This document shows, piece after piece, positions 34,058 to 41,800 of a DNA stretch of 64,000 bases. A model generated the notes under the pieces. That model worked only from the letters and a program-made list of their open reading frames with translations, was not told where the DNA came from and searched no databases. A program made the translations under genes and the position numbers. Location: the NCBI GenBank assembly GCA_021201135.1, contig JAJQGT010000006.1:685548-749547 (forward strand). Reading direction: 5' to 3'. Each line of letters opens with the position of its first letter. Position 1 is the first letter of the stretch. Source of the DNA: Oscillospiraceae bacterium (lineage in GTDB: Bacteria > Bacillota > Clostridia > Oscillospirales > Ruminococcaceae).

Positions 34058-34576
34058 ATGAAAAAGTATGATATCGGTGTCTCGATAGTTCTGATTTTAA
34101 TTTCGATATATATGATGGTGACCGCCTCGGGCTATAACGAGGCGGTCAGCGGCACAGCTATGGGTCCGGGAGTCTGGGTTATCATCCTTTGCGTTATCAT
34201 GATAATCCTTTCGGTGATTCTTCTTTTGAGAGCTCTTTTCGGGGACAAGCTGAAAAGCATGATGCAAAAGAAGTCCGAGACTGCCGACACTTCGGAAGCG
34301 ACGGCAGAAGCCGTTCCCGAAAAAATCTTCGACTTCAAGTCCCCCGGCATGAAGAGGCTTTACATAACCTTCGGAGTGCTGGCAGTATTTATCCTGCTTC
34401 TTGAGCTCTTCGGGTTCTATATTGCGGTGGCGTTCTTACTGCCGGCGATAATGGCTATCTTCGGCGAACGAAGATGGTGGATGATGCTCGCAGTCACCGC
34501 AGGAGCCCTCGTATTCATATATGTCGTGTTCGTATTGTTCTTAAGCATCCGCCTGCCGCAAGGCATCATCTTCTGA
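34058..34576 (+). CDS. tctB: Tripartite tricarboxylate transporter small membrane subunit
   Basis: Membrane protein of 172 residues with four helices: two near the N-terminus, a charged cytoplasmic linker rich in Ala/Glu (about 70-95), then two more. Size and pattern fit TctB, which supports the large channel subunit TctA in sodium-driven carboxylate uptake. Position between tctC and tctA is the canonical order. Start is ATG 34058, 2 bp after tctC. Confidence 0.88.
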   Translation: MKKYDIGVSIVLILISIYMMVTASGYNEAVSGTAMGPGVWVIILCVIMIILSVILLLRALFGDKLKSMMQKKSETADTSEATAEAVPEKIFDFKSPGMKRLYITFGVLAVFILLLELFGFYIAVAFLLPAIMAIFGERRWWMMLAVTAGALVFIYVVFVLFLSIRLPQGIIF

Positions 34577-34593
34577 GCGCGTGAGGTAACATA

Positions 34594-36099
34594 ATGCTTT
34601 CATCTTTACTAACAGCAATTTCAACCGTCTTCACGCCATTCAATCTCCTGCTCACGTTTGTCGGGGCGTTTTTCGGAGTGTTTATAGGTGCGATGCCCGG
34701 GCTCACCTCGATTATGGGTCTGAGCCTTCTTTTGCCGCTTACCCTCACGTTTGAGGGCAACAGCGGAATCCTGATGCTACTCGGAGTCTTCTGCGGCTCC
34801 ATCTACGGCGGTTCGATAACCGCCATTCTCATTAAAACTCCCGGAACGGCGAACTCAGCCGCAACCGTCCTCGACGGCTATCCATTGGCTCAGAAGGGCG
34901 AGGCGGCAAAGGCGCTCGGAGTTTCGACGTTCGCCTCGACCTTCGGTGGCATATTCAGCGCGATTATGCTCCTCTGGACGGCTCCGCTTCTCTCAAAGGT
35001 TGCGCTGTCGTTCACGTCTCCCGAATACTTTGCTCTGGCGGTTTTCGGAATCAGCATGGTCACCTCCCTTTCTTCGAAAAATATCCTGAAAGGGCTCATA
35101 AGTGCGGTTATAGGGCTCATGCTTGCGACCGTCGGAATGGACAGCCTGACCGGTGCAAAGAGGTTCACGTTTGATTCTACATATCTCCTCGGCGGAATTG
35201 CGATGGTTCCGGTCCTGATCGGGCTTTACGCTTTCTCGCAGGGGCTTTCGAATATCGTTGAGGGGAACAAGGTGCCCGTCAAGTCGAAGGAGAAAATCAA
35301 GCACACCTTCCCTACCCCGAAGATTATCAAGAAGATTATGCCGACGGTTCTTCGGTCGAGCATTATCGGCACCGTAATCGGCGCAATTCCCGGCACCGGC
35401 GGCGACATCGCCTGCTGGACAGCTTATAACGAAACGAAGCGTTGGGACAAGCACCCGGAGGAGTTCGGCACCGGCAGAGTCGAGGGCGTTGCGGCTCCCG
35501 AAGCGGCAAACAACGCCATCTCGGGCGGCGCTCTGATTCCCCTTCTGACGCTCGGCATTCCCGGAGACGCCGGAACAGCGATTATGCTCGGAGCACTCAT
35601 GATGCAGGGAATCGTCCCCGGACCGCTTCTCTTCACATCTGAGCAGGAGAAGGTCTATATCATCATCGTCGGGCTCTTCGTCGCGAACATCTTCATGGGC
35701 ATCATCGGCTTCAGCGGAATCCGGCTTTTTGCAAAGATTTCCGCCGTCAGCACACGATTCTTAACCCCGATTGTCTTCGTCTTCTGCATTGTCGGAACCT
35801 ATGCCCTCAATTCAAACGTAAACGATATTTTCCTGATGTTCATCGTGGGAATACTTGCATACTTCCTGCAGAAGCTTGACTTCCCGATGCCGCCGATTGT
35901 CCTTGGGCTCATTCTCGGCAGTACGCTCGAGAAGAACCTCCAGAGAACGCTTATCTTAAGCGACGGAGACTTCTCGATCTTCCTTCAGAGACCGATTGCG
36001 CTGTGCCTCCTCATCGCCGCCTTTGCGTCGATATTTGTCCCGCCGGTTATAAGCTTCGTCAAGAAGAAAAGAGCGAAGAATGTGGCTGTGGCGGAGTAA
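34594..36099 (+). CDS. tctA: Tripartite tricarboxylate transporter large membrane subunit
   Basis: Main transport channel of 501 residues and about twelve helices. TctA signatures are clear: GAMPGLTSIMGLSLLLPLT near residue 30, IYGGSITAILIKTPGT, and GIPGDAGTAIMLGALMMQG in the second half, the duplicated glycine-rich motif of the family. It completes the tctCBA operon, 17 bp behind tctB, and a terminator follows at 36140. Length is normal and no damage is seen. Confidence 0.95.
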   Translation: MLSSLLTAISTVFTPFNLLLTFVGAFFGVFIGAMPGLTSIMGLSLLLPLTLTFEGNSGILMLLGVFCGSIYGGSITAILIKTPGTANSAATVLDGYPLAQKGEAAKALGVSTFASTFGGIFSAIMLLWTAPLLSKVALSFTSPEYFALAVFGISMVTSLSSKNILKGLISAVIGLMLATVGMDSLTGAKRFTFDSTYLLGGIAMVPVLIGLYAFSQGLSNIVEGNKVPVKSKEKIKHTFPTPKIIKKIMPTVLRSSIIGTVIGAIPGTGGDIACWTAYNETKRWDKHPEEFGTGRVEGVAAPEAANNAISGGALIPLLTLGIPGDAGTAIMLGALMMQGIVPGPLLFTSEQEKVYIIIVGLFVANIFMGIIGFSGIRLFAKISAVSTRFLTPIVFVFCIVGTYALNSNVNDIFLMFIVGILAYFLQKLDFPMPPIVLGLILGSTLEKNLQRTLILSDGDFSIFLQRPIALCLLIAAFASIFVPPVISFVKKKRAKNVAVAE

Positions 36100-36139
36100 A
36101 GCCGAATATAAATATATAAATGTAAACATAAAGGAGAAC

Positions 36140-36172
36140 GCCGACCGGTTTTTAGAAACTGGTCGGCTTTTG
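36140..36172 (+). terminator. Intrinsic terminator after tctCBA
   Basis: GCCGACC and GGTCGGC form a stem extended by GGTTT/AAACT, followed by TTTTG. It lies 40 bp past the tctA stop. Confidence 0.8.
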
Positions 36173-36210
36173 TGAAATGTGTATAAAAGTGGAGTGGCAA
36201 TCGGTATGGC

Positions 36211-36321
36211 TTACACCGTGCGGCTCTTCGCAAGAGCTCCCCGGCAGAGCCGTTTTACTGAGCTTGTTGCAAGCAGAATTGCAGTAGAAATCACTGCGGC
36301 GGACAGAATGGTTATAATCAT
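36211..36321 (-). CDS. Small membrane peptide (36 aa)
   Basis: ATG 36321 is preceded by AAAGGAGAG, and 36 codons follow to TAA. Residues 2-20 form one helix (IITILSAAVISTAILLATS), then a basic tail KRLCRGALAKSR. It is too short for the ORF track but has a strong promoter and a striking operator region (36339-36439). I recognise no family for certain; the shape recalls small FeoB-associated or manganese-linked membrane peptides. Regulation by a metal-dependent repressor is inferred from the palindromes, not shown. Confidence 0.6.
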   Translation of the reverse strand: MIITILSAAVISTAILLATSSVKRLCRGALAKSRTV

Positions 36322-36338
36322 TTTCGGCTCTCCTTTCG

Positions 36339-36439
36339 GTTAGCTTTGGCTAACTTGATGATTTTATAGTAGCAGAGGCTGATTTGCGTTAGCCTCTGCT
36401 AACTGTATATAGTATACACCATGCTTGGAGGTTTGTCAA
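36339..36439 (-). promoter_or_regulatory. Promoter with three GTTAGC-N4-GCTAAC operator-like palindromes
   Basis: Minus-strand TTGACA (36434-36439) and TATACT (36411-36416) have 17-bp spacing. Right behind the -10 is GTTAGC-N4-GCTAAC (36388-36403), a second exact copy of the form lies at 36339-36354, and a degenerate third (GTAGCagagGCTGA) at about 36369-36381. Sites placed over the transcription start suit repression. The half-site resembles DtxR/MntR-type metal regulator boxes, an inference. Confidence 0.7.
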
Positions 36440-36468
36440 GGGGTATTTTGCGGGATTTTGAAAAAAAC

Positions 36469-37776
36469 TCAGAAATCTATTGCCTGCTCATCCAAAAGGA
36501 AGTCTTCTATTCCCTCATACAATATTCCCTGCTCATCGTGCCACGGGACAATACTATCCTTAACAAGCACAATCTTTTTGAATGAATCATCAATCCTGAC
36601 AAGCGAGCTTCTTTCCTGCTGTTCCTTTTTCTCATCGGATATTGTCAATGCAGATTGAATATAATATCTCCTGCTTCCTTTATTAGCAACAAAGTCTATT
36701 TCAAGCTGTGAACGTACACTGCTGCCATTCATATCCTTGTGGTTATACTCAACAACACCGACATCAATATCGAACTCACGGGCAAAAAGCTCGTTATAGA
36801 TTACATTTTCCATTATGTGACTTTCCTCTTGCTGGCGGAAGTTAAGTCGAGCGTTGCGAAGTCCTATATCGGTAAAATAATATTTCAGAGGCGTTTCGAT
36901 ATATTTCTTACCCTTGATATCGTAGCGATATGCCTTATTCAAAATAAATGCATCAACAAAAAAGTCAAGGTATCTTGCAATAGTTGACGACTTTATACTG
37001 ACGTTTTTGGCACTTTGAAAAGTTCGTGCAAGCTTGCTTGGGTTGGTCAGAGAGCCTATCGACGAGGAAACAATATTGAGCAAATCTTCGAGCACGAATT
37101 GATCATTAGAAATGCTGTTATGCTCCAAAACGTCCGACATATAAGTTCTCGAGAACAAATCACGAAGGTATTTGCTCTTGTCCTCATGGGTTTTCATTGA
37201 CATAACAAGCGGCATTCCGCCATAGGTGAAATATCCGCTCAAAGCATATCTCTTGTCATCCTGATAGGCAGAATAGAATTCTTTGTAGGTAAGAGGATTA
37301 ACCCTGATTTCGTCACCTCTGCCGCGAAATTCTGTCAGAATATCCGAAGAGAGCATTTTTGAATTACTGCCGGTGACGTACAAATCAACATTTTTAAGTT
37401 TCATCAATCCCAGAAGCACATCGACAAAGCCTATTTTTGCATTCTTGTCATCAATATATGGATTCTGAACATCAGAAACTTTCTGTATCTCATCTATGAA
37501 CAGGTAGCACATTTCCGAATCGCCAACTTCATTAATGCGAGCTCTGAGATATCTGTCCAATTCAATCGGATTCCGATACTTTGCGTTAGCGATTTCATCA
37601 AGAGCAAGCTCTATTATATGCGATTCTGGAACCCCTGACGAGATAAGCCAATTCCTATATATTTCAAACAGCAGATATGATTTCCCACATCGCCGGATAC
37701 CGGTTATAACCTTAATCAGACCGTTTTCTTTTTTGGATATAAGTTTATTCAAATACCGTTCTCTCCCAATAACCAT
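36469..37776 (-). CDS. ATPase with C-terminal DUF4143 domain
   Basis: AAA-type ATPase of 435 residues. Walker A is GIRRCGKSYLL near residue 26-36 and Walker B is MCYLFIDEIQKV near 95; the sensor region VTGSNSKMLSSD follows. The C-terminal half is DUF4143 (about 190-400), with PLKYYFTDIGLRNARLNF and LEIDFVANKG, resembling a nuclease-like fold. Such ATPases are widespread in gut bacteria and archaea and have no proven function; links to mobile DNA have been proposed. The gene is more AT-rich than its neighbours. Single-gene unit with promoter and a long inverted repeat in its 5' leader. Confidence 0.85.
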   Translation of the reverse strand: MVIGRERYLNKLISKKENGLIKVITGIRRCGKSYLLFEIYRNWLISSGVPESHIIELALDEIANAKYRNPIELDRYLRARINEVGDSEMCYLFIDEIQKVSDVQNPYIDDKNAKIGFVDVLLGLMKLKNVDLYVTGSNSKMLSSDILTEFRGRGDEIRVNPLTYKEFYSAYQDDKRYALSGYFTYGGMPLVMSMKTHEDKSKYLRDLFSRTYMSDVLEHNSISNDQFVLEDLLNIVSSSIGSLTNPSKLARTFQSAKNVSIKSSTIARYLDFFVDAFILNKAYRYDIKGKKYIETPLKYYFTDIGLRNARLNFRQQEESHIMENVIYNELFAREFDIDVGVVEYNHKDMNGSSVRSQLEIDFVANKGSRRYYIQSALTISDEKKEQQERSSLVRIDDSFKKIVLVKDSIVPWHDEQGILYEGIEDFLLDEQAIDF

Positions 37777-37803
37777 AGCGTTTCTCCTTTTGTACTATAT
37801 TTA

Positions 37804-37874
37804 TCGGGATAAAATTGCGTCTATACGCATTTTTATCCCGTTGATATTATAACACCAATATGCGATATTGTCAA
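37804..37874 (-). promoter_or_regulatory. Promoter and leader inverted repeat of the DUF4143 ATPase gene
   Basis: Minus-strand TTGACA (37869-37874) and TATAAT (37846-37851), spacing 17 bp. The leader right after the -10 contains CGGGATAAAA...TTTTATCCCG with further pairing TTGCGTC/ACGCAT (37804-37840), a long near-perfect hairpin that could be an operator or a structured 5' end. Confidence 0.75.
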
Positions 37875-37913
37875 GTAAAAAGAGCGACTTTTGCAGTCGC
37901 TCTATAGTGTTTG

Positions 37914-38477
37914 TCATAACGTCTTAACCATCGAAATCTCGTCAAGAAGTGTGCCGTCGGCTAATTTGACGGCGTTCGGCTTGTGGGCGACTTCTTTGAA
38001 GCCCATTTTTGTGTAGAGACCGAGCGCCCGGGTGTTGCCCTCGATATAGTCGAGCTCAATCTGCATGATGCCGCCACGCTCATAGGCATTCTTGATAAGC
38101 TCGTTGAACATCGCGGTTCCGATGCCGAGTCCCCAGTACTTTTTGATAAGACCGACGCCGACAGTGGCACGATGGGCAGTTTTGAGGCGGGTGTTGTAGC
38201 TGATAGAGCAGTTCCCGGCAAGCTCGCCGTCGACGAAGCAACAAATCATCAGCTTGTCGGGACTCGAGATATTGTCCCCGATAATCTCTTGCTCCCGCCG
38301 TAAGCCCTCCTCGCCTTCCCATCTTCCCGATTCCCTCGGGTCAGACATGAGAAAATCGGTCTCGGTGGCGGTGGTGAGGAGATAGTCAATCAAAGCCGGG
38401 CAATCGGAGAGCTCGGGACTGCGGAAAACGGCTTCGCGACCGTCTTTAAGGGTTATTGTTTTGGGTGGGAATGTCAT
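37914..38477 (-). CDS. GNAT-family N-acetyltransferase
   Basis: Acetyltransferase of 187 residues. The acetyl-CoA-binding motif A is YWGLGIGTAMFNELI, followed by IELDYIEGNTRALGLYTKMGFKE, the usual motif B. The first strand and helix (ELSDCPALIDYLL) also fit. Substrate unknown. It lies downstream of araD on the same strand with a repeat element between them; no clear promoter of its own is seen, so it may depend on transcription through or from the element. Confidence 0.88.
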   Translation of the reverse strand: MTFPPKTITLKDGREAVFRSPELSDCPALIDYLLTTATETDFLMSDPRESGRWEGEEGLRREQEIIGDNISSPDKLMICCFVDGELAGNCSISYNTRLKTAHRATVGVGLIKKYWGLGIGTAMFNELIKNAYERGGIMQIELDYIEGNTRALGLYTKMGFKEVAHKPNAVKLADGTLLDEISMVKTL

Positions 38478-38498
38478 AATAATCTTGTCCTTTCTTGC

Positions 38499-38663
38499 GG
38501 AAACCCCTCCACCACCGACTTCGTCGGCGGTCCCCCTCCCCTTTCAGGGGAGGCTTTTACTACTTCTCTCAGAAGCTTTTGGCAGAGCAGCTATAGGCTC
38601 CCTCTGAAATGAAGTTCGCAAGCGAACTTCCGGAGCTGTCGCCGCAGGCGACTGAGGGGTTTC
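38499..38663. repeat. MITE-like repeat, copy B (full length)
   Basis: A 165-bp copy from GGAAACCCCTCC to GAGGGGTTTC. It carries the extra mini-hairpin AAGTTCGC/GCGAACTT at 38612-38629. Its right end overlaps the first two bases of the araD stop codon (minus strand TGAAACCCC). Confidence 0.85.
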
Positions 38664-39354
38664 ACCTCTTCTGCCCGTAATACGCATTCGCTCCATGCTT
38701 TCTTAAGTAATGCCTGTCGAGGAGCTCCTGTTGCATGGGCTGAAGGTCGGGATTTAGGGCGTAGGCACGGATTGCCATCTTGGCACATTCCTCTAAGATC
38801 ACGGCGTGGTGAACCGAGTCGACGGCATTCTTGCCCCAAGTGAACGGTCCGTGAGAATGGACGAGGACGGCGGGGATGGCGTCGGGGTCTTTGTCCTTGA
38901 AGGTTTCGATGATGACAAGACCGGTGTTCTTTTCGTATTCGCCGGCGATTTCCTCGGGGGTCATCTTCCTTGTGCAGGGGATTTCGCCATAGAAATAGTC
39001 GCCGTGGGTGGTTCCGAGTGCAGGGATTCCCCTTCCCGCCTGTGCAAACGAGGTCGCATAGGACGAGTGGGTGTGGGTGACGCCGCCGATGTTCGGGAAA
39101 GCCTTGTAGAATTCGACGTGGGTCGGAGTGTCGGACGAAGGATTGAGGTCTCCCTCGACGACTTTGCCATTGAGATCTACAACGACCATGTCTTCCGGCT
39201 TCATCACGTCATACTTAACTCCCGAGGGCTTGATGACGACGAGCCCGCTCTCACGGTCGATTCCCGAGACGTTGCCCCAGGTGAAGGTGACGAGTCCGTA
39301 CTTCGGGAGGAGCATATTAGCCTCCCAGACCTCTTTTTTCAGTTGTTCCAGCAT
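38662..39354 (-). CDS. araD: L-ribulose-5-phosphate 4-epimerase
   Basis: Class II aldolase-fold enzyme of 230 residues that converts L-ribulose 5-phosphate to D-xylulose 5-phosphate in arabinose use. Start ATG 39354 ([10 protein letters not shown]) is behind GAAAGGAAG. The zinc ligands are in VTHTHSSYA and [19 protein letters not shown] and KPSGVKYD are also family motifs. Length is standard. No araA or araB is beside it, so the rest of the pathway must be elsewhere. A repeat element abuts the stop codon. Confidence 0.92.
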   Translation of the reverse strand: MLEQLKKEVWEANMLLPKYGLVTFTWGNVSGIDRESGLVVIKPSGVKYDVMKPEDMVVVDLNGKVVEGDLNPSSDTPTHVEFYKAFPNIGGVTHTHSSYATSFAQAGRGIPALGTTHGDYFYGEIPCTRKMTPEEIAGEYEKNTGLVIIETFKDKDPDAIPAVLVHSHGPFTWGKNAVDSVHHAVILEECAKMAIRAYALNPDLQPMQQELLDRHYLRKHGANAYYGQKR

Positions 39355-39415
39355 AACTAATCTTCCTTTCAATGGTTTTTATAAGTCAACATTTTGCTTT
39401 GATTCTCATATACTG

Positions 39416-39901
39416 TCAATAGTCAACCGTTGCGACGAGTATGCCCTTTTCGTTCGGGAAAATGTCGATGGTGGCATAGGATGCCGGAAAACCGTCCTTC
39501 GGGAGAGCAAGGCTTCCCGGATTGACATAGTAGATGCCGTTGATGTAGTCGCAAGCCCGGCAATGTGTGTGACCATAGACGACGACATCGGCACGGTTCT
39601 GGTATGCAAGCTCCTGCAGGCTTTCGAGCCCGTACTTGACGTGGTGGAGGTGACCGTGTGTGAGAATGATCTTCTTCCCGGCGGCTTCGACCACCTGAAT
39701 CGGGACGTCATAGCAAGTATAGTCACAGTTACCGGGAACGGTGACGAGCTTGACATCCGGGAACATCTCGGAAATATTGCGGACATCTTTCAGAACATCT
39801 CCCGCGAAGAGATAGATGTCGGTTGTGTCCTTGGTTCTATTTATCAGATCCTCGACCCGGGCATGGAGACCATGGGAGTCGGAGAAGGCAATTATTCGCA
39901 T
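39416..39901 (-). CDS. YfcE/MJ0936-type metallophosphoesterase
   Basis: Phosphodiesterase of 161 residues. Start ATG 39901 (MRIIAFSDSHG) follows AGAGGTG; the ORF-track start at 40006 reads through a repeat and is wrong. Metal-binding motifs are all present in order: FSDSHG, FAGDVLKD, VPGNCDY, THGHLH and YGHTH. Family members hydrolyse model phosphodiesters; the physiological substrate is unknown. Partial repeat C sits 15 bp upstream of the start, in the place where the promoter should be. Confidence 0.9.
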   Translation of the reverse strand: MRIIAFSDSHGLHARVEDLINRTKDTTDIYLFAGDVLKDVRNISEMFPDVKLVTVPGNCDYTCYDVPIQVVEAAGKKIILTHGHLHHVKYGLESLQELAYQNRADVVVYGHTHCRACDYINGIYYVNPGSLALPKDGFPASYATIDIFPNEKGILVATVDY

Positions 39902-39915
39902 TACAACACCTCTGG

Positions 39916-39973
39916 GGAAACCCCTCCACCACCGGCTTTGCCGGCGGTCCCCCTCCCCTTTCAGGGGAGGCTT
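39916..39973. repeat. MITE-like repeat, copy C (left half only)
   Basis: 58 bp from GGAAACCCCTCCACCACCGG to CAGGGGAGGCTT. Only the left half of the family is present. It is directly upstream of the ribosome site of the phosphoesterase gene. Confidence 0.8.
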
Positions 39974-40051
39974 AATTTCACGATTACACACTTTATAATA
40001 GCACAATATGAGGTTTTGTGCAACCTAAATTTTAGCACTTGGAGGTGCGAT

Positions 40052-40297
40052 ATGAATCTTAGTGACAGGCAGATTGAATATCTTATCAAGAACGCTTCGG
40101 CAAAATTGGGCGTGAGTGAGGAACAGCTTCGGACCGAGCTTAAAAACGGGACGTTTGACAGGCTCTTGGGCTCTCTTCCGAAAAACGAGGCGCAAAGACT
40201 GACGGCGGCGCTTTCGAACCCGGCGACGGCGCAGGCGGTGCTCTCGAGCCCGCAGGCGAAGGAGCTTATGAAAAAGCTCTTCCCCGACAACAAATAG
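40052..40297 (+). CDS. Small conserved-looking protein, unknown function (81 aa)
   Basis: Start ATG 40052 follows GGAGGTG by 7 nt; the 389-residue track ORF is a chance extension through the phosphoesterase antisense strand. The protein is helical and charged, starts MNLSDRQIEYLIKNASAKLG and ends LMKKLFPDNK. There is no signal peptide or membrane segment. It is the first of three small genes in a row that share a theme of short helices (the second has ISQVLSDEESMKQIGELA). I know no function. The run of small proteins suggests an assembly of parts. Confidence 0.65.
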   Translation: MNLSDRQIEYLIKNASAKLGVSEEQLRTELKNGTFDRLLGSLPKNEAQRLTAALSNPATAQAVLSSPQAKELMKKLFPDNK

Positions 40298-40327
40298 CAC
40301 TCAGAATAAGCCAAAGGAGGTGGCGGC

Positions 40328-40681
40328 GTGGACGACTTTGCAGAGAAAATAAGTCAGGTGCTTTCGGACGAAGAGAGCATGAAGCAGATTGGCGAGCTTG
40401 CCGCCATGCTCGGGCTGTCTCCCGATGGGAGTCCTCAGCCGGAAGCTCCGAAGACTCCCGATAATCTTGATATGAGCGCAATTTCGGGGCTGATGCAGAA
40501 GATGAAGGGCTTTCAGCCGGACGACGACAACACAAGGTTCCTTCTGGCGCTCCGTCCGCTTCTGGGCGAGGAAAAGCAGAATAAAATCGACCGTGCGGTG
40601 AAGGTTCTGAGGCTCTTGAATCTCCTGCCGCTCATCAGCGAAAGCGGTCTATTGGGAGGCGATTTCTTTGCCGGACTCTGA
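40328..40681 (+). CDS. Small protein, unknown function (117 aa)
   Basis: GTG start at 40328 behind AAAGGAGG. Helical, acidic in its first half (DDFAEKISQVLSDEESM) with a proline-containing linker (about 36-50), then a helix-rich part LLALRPLLGEEKQNKIDRA and a hydrophobic Gly/Leu tail. The C-terminal pattern of basic and leucine residues resembles proteins that sit against a membrane, but no clear transmembrane helix is seen. It is coupled to the third gene by a 14-bp overlap. No family recognised. Confidence 0.65.
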   Translation: MDDFAEKISQVLSDEESMKQIGELAAMLGLSPDGSPQPEAPKTPDNLDMSAISGLMQKMKGFQPDDDNTRFLLALRPLLGEEKQNKIDRAVKVLRLLNLLPLISESGLLGGDFFAGL

Positions 40682-40979
40682 GTTTTCGAGAATGCAACAG
40701 GAAGCCTTAGAGCGCATGCGGGAGATGCAACGCCGCTCAAGGACGGTAGTGAATCCACCGCCGGAGCCGGCTCCCGAGCCTCCACCGCCCCCTCCGCCCG
40801 CTCCTCCCCGATCAGCTTTTCAGCCAAACTTAAACGTCAACAACCTGTTTCAGAACATCTTAGGCGACGGCTTGAAGCTCGATTCGGAGAAGGCGCTTAT
40901 ACTTATGATGCTGTTTGTGCTGTATAAAAATAAGGCGGATATAAAGTTGCTTATTGCGCTTGGGTATTTGCTGCTGTAA
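40668..40979 (+). CDS. Proline-rich small protein, unknown function (103 aa)
   Basis: TTG start at 40668, 7 nt behind GGGAGG. A short charged helix (about 5-25) is followed by a run of Pro and Pro-Glu (about 29-46), then FQPNLNVNNLFQNILGDGLK and a hydrophobic C-terminus (ALILMMLFVLYKN and LLIALGYLLL). That layout suggests an extended linker and membrane-associated end. The stop TAA is shared with the edge of repeat copy D. With the two preceding genes it forms a three-gene unit of unknown job. Confidence 0.6.
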   Translation: MPDSEFSRMQQEALERMREMQRRSRTVVNPPPEPAPEPPPPPPPAPPRSAFQPNLNVNNLFQNILGDGLKLDSEKALILMMLFVLYKNKADIKLLIALGYLLL

Positions 40980-41139
40980 ACCCCTCCACCACCGCCTTCG
41001 GCGGCGGTCCCGGTTTGCGAAGCAAACTGTCTCCCCATTTCAGGTGAGGCTTTGACTGCCTCTTTCAAAGGCTTTTGAGAGAAGGAAAATAGGCTCCCCT
41101 GAAAGGGGAGCTGGCGCCGAAGGCGACTGAGGGGTTTCC
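40977..41139. repeat. MITE-like repeat, copy D (full length)
   Basis: 163 bp from TAAACCCCTCC to GAGGGGTTTCC with the mini-hairpin GTTTGCgaaGCAAAC at about 41013-41027. The first bases TAA serve as the stop codon of the proline-rich gene. The right end touches the -35 of the next promoter. Confidence 0.85.
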
Positions 41140-41141
41140 CC

Positions 41142-41170
41142 TTGACAAACTCTCCGATTGCATGTACAAT
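41142..41170 (+). promoter_or_regulatory. Promoter of the FTR-like/thioredoxin genes
   Basis: TTGACA (41142-41147) and TACAAT (41165-41170), spacing 17 bp, beginning 2 bp after repeat copy D. Confidence 0.85.
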
Positions 41171-41216
41171 ATCCTTAAGGGCAAACTAAGATTATTCGCC
41201 CGAAAGGATGTCGAAA

Positions 41217-41414
41217 ATGAAGCTGTACTACAACAAGGACGAGAAGATTGTCGAGGCTATCAGGAAGGGGCTTCTCAAAAAAGAGGGTCATTGCCCCTGC
41301 AAGTTAGAGATGAGCGAGGACACCATGTGCATGTGCAAAGAGTTTCGCGAGCAGGTCGCCGACCCTGAATTTGAGGGCTACTGCCACTGCAGGCTCTATT
41401 ATAAGGAAAAGTAA
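41217..41414 (+). CDS. Ferredoxin-thioredoxin reductase catalytic-subunit-like protein
   Basis: Protein of 65 residues (start ATG 41217, 8 nt behind GAAAGG, in place of the track's ATG that is too close to it). Three Cys pairs, CPC, CMC and CHC, are spaced X9 and X15, and CMCKEFREQ and GYCHC are typical of FTR beta-like proteins of Clostridia. In plant FTR the same residues hold a [4Fe-4S] cluster and a redox disulfide that reduces thioredoxin. The thioredoxin gene follows by 18 bp, which supports this. No variable FTR subunit is seen. Confidence 0.85.
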   Translation: MKLYYNKDEKIVEAIRKGLLKKEGHCPCKLEMSEDTMCMCKEFREQVADPEFEGYCHCRLYYKEK

Positions 41415-41432
41415 AAGAAAGGATGATTCAAA

Positions 41433-41741
41433 ATGCTGACTGTTCTTACTAATGAAAATTTTGATGCTGAGGTTATGAGTTCCGAGAAGCCGGTTATTAT
41501 CGACTTCTGGGCTGAATGGTGCGGACCGTGCAGAATGATGTCCCCCATCGTCGACGAAATCGCCGAGGAGCACGAGGAGTATAAAGTCTGCAAGTGCAAC
41601 GTCGACGAAGCCGGCGAGCTTGCGAACAGGTTCAAAGTCACCGCCATTCCGACCATCGTCATGATTAAAAACGGCGAACTTGCCGCAACCTCGGTTGGGT
41701 ATATGGAAAAAGAGGAGCTTCTCCAACAGCTCACCAAGTAA
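41433..41741 (+). CDS. trxA: Thioredoxin
   Basis: Thioredoxin of 102 residues, a disulfide reductant in the cytoplasm. Active site WAEWCGPCRMM with the conserved cis-Pro in TAIPTIVMIKNGE. Size is standard. It lies behind the FTR-like gene and shares its promoter. I infer ferredoxin-based reduction in this anaerobe instead of NADPH-thioredoxin reductase, which is not seen here. A terminator follows at once. Confidence 0.95.
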   Translation: MLTVLTNENFDAEVMSSEKPVIIDFWAEWCGPCRMMSPIVDEIAEEHEEYKVCKCNVDEAGELANRFKVTAIPTIVMIKNGELAATSVGYMEKEELLQQLTK

Positions 41742-41751
41742 AACCGCATTA

Positions 41752-41789
41752 AAAAAGCCGTCCCGATTGATTTCGGAACGGCTTTTATT
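41752..41789. terminator. Bidirectional terminator between trxA and the EF-G-like gene
   Basis: GCCGTcCCGA and TCGGaACGGC stem with A6 before and T4 after, between convergent genes. Confidence 0.85.
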
Positions 41790-41800
41790 ATTACTGAGAA

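Noticed and set aside
39128-40051. 5' part of the 389-residue ORF track entry
   Set aside because: It crosses araD and the phosphoesterase on the opposite strand and repeat C. Only the last 81 codons, with their own GGAGGTG and ATG, are a gene.
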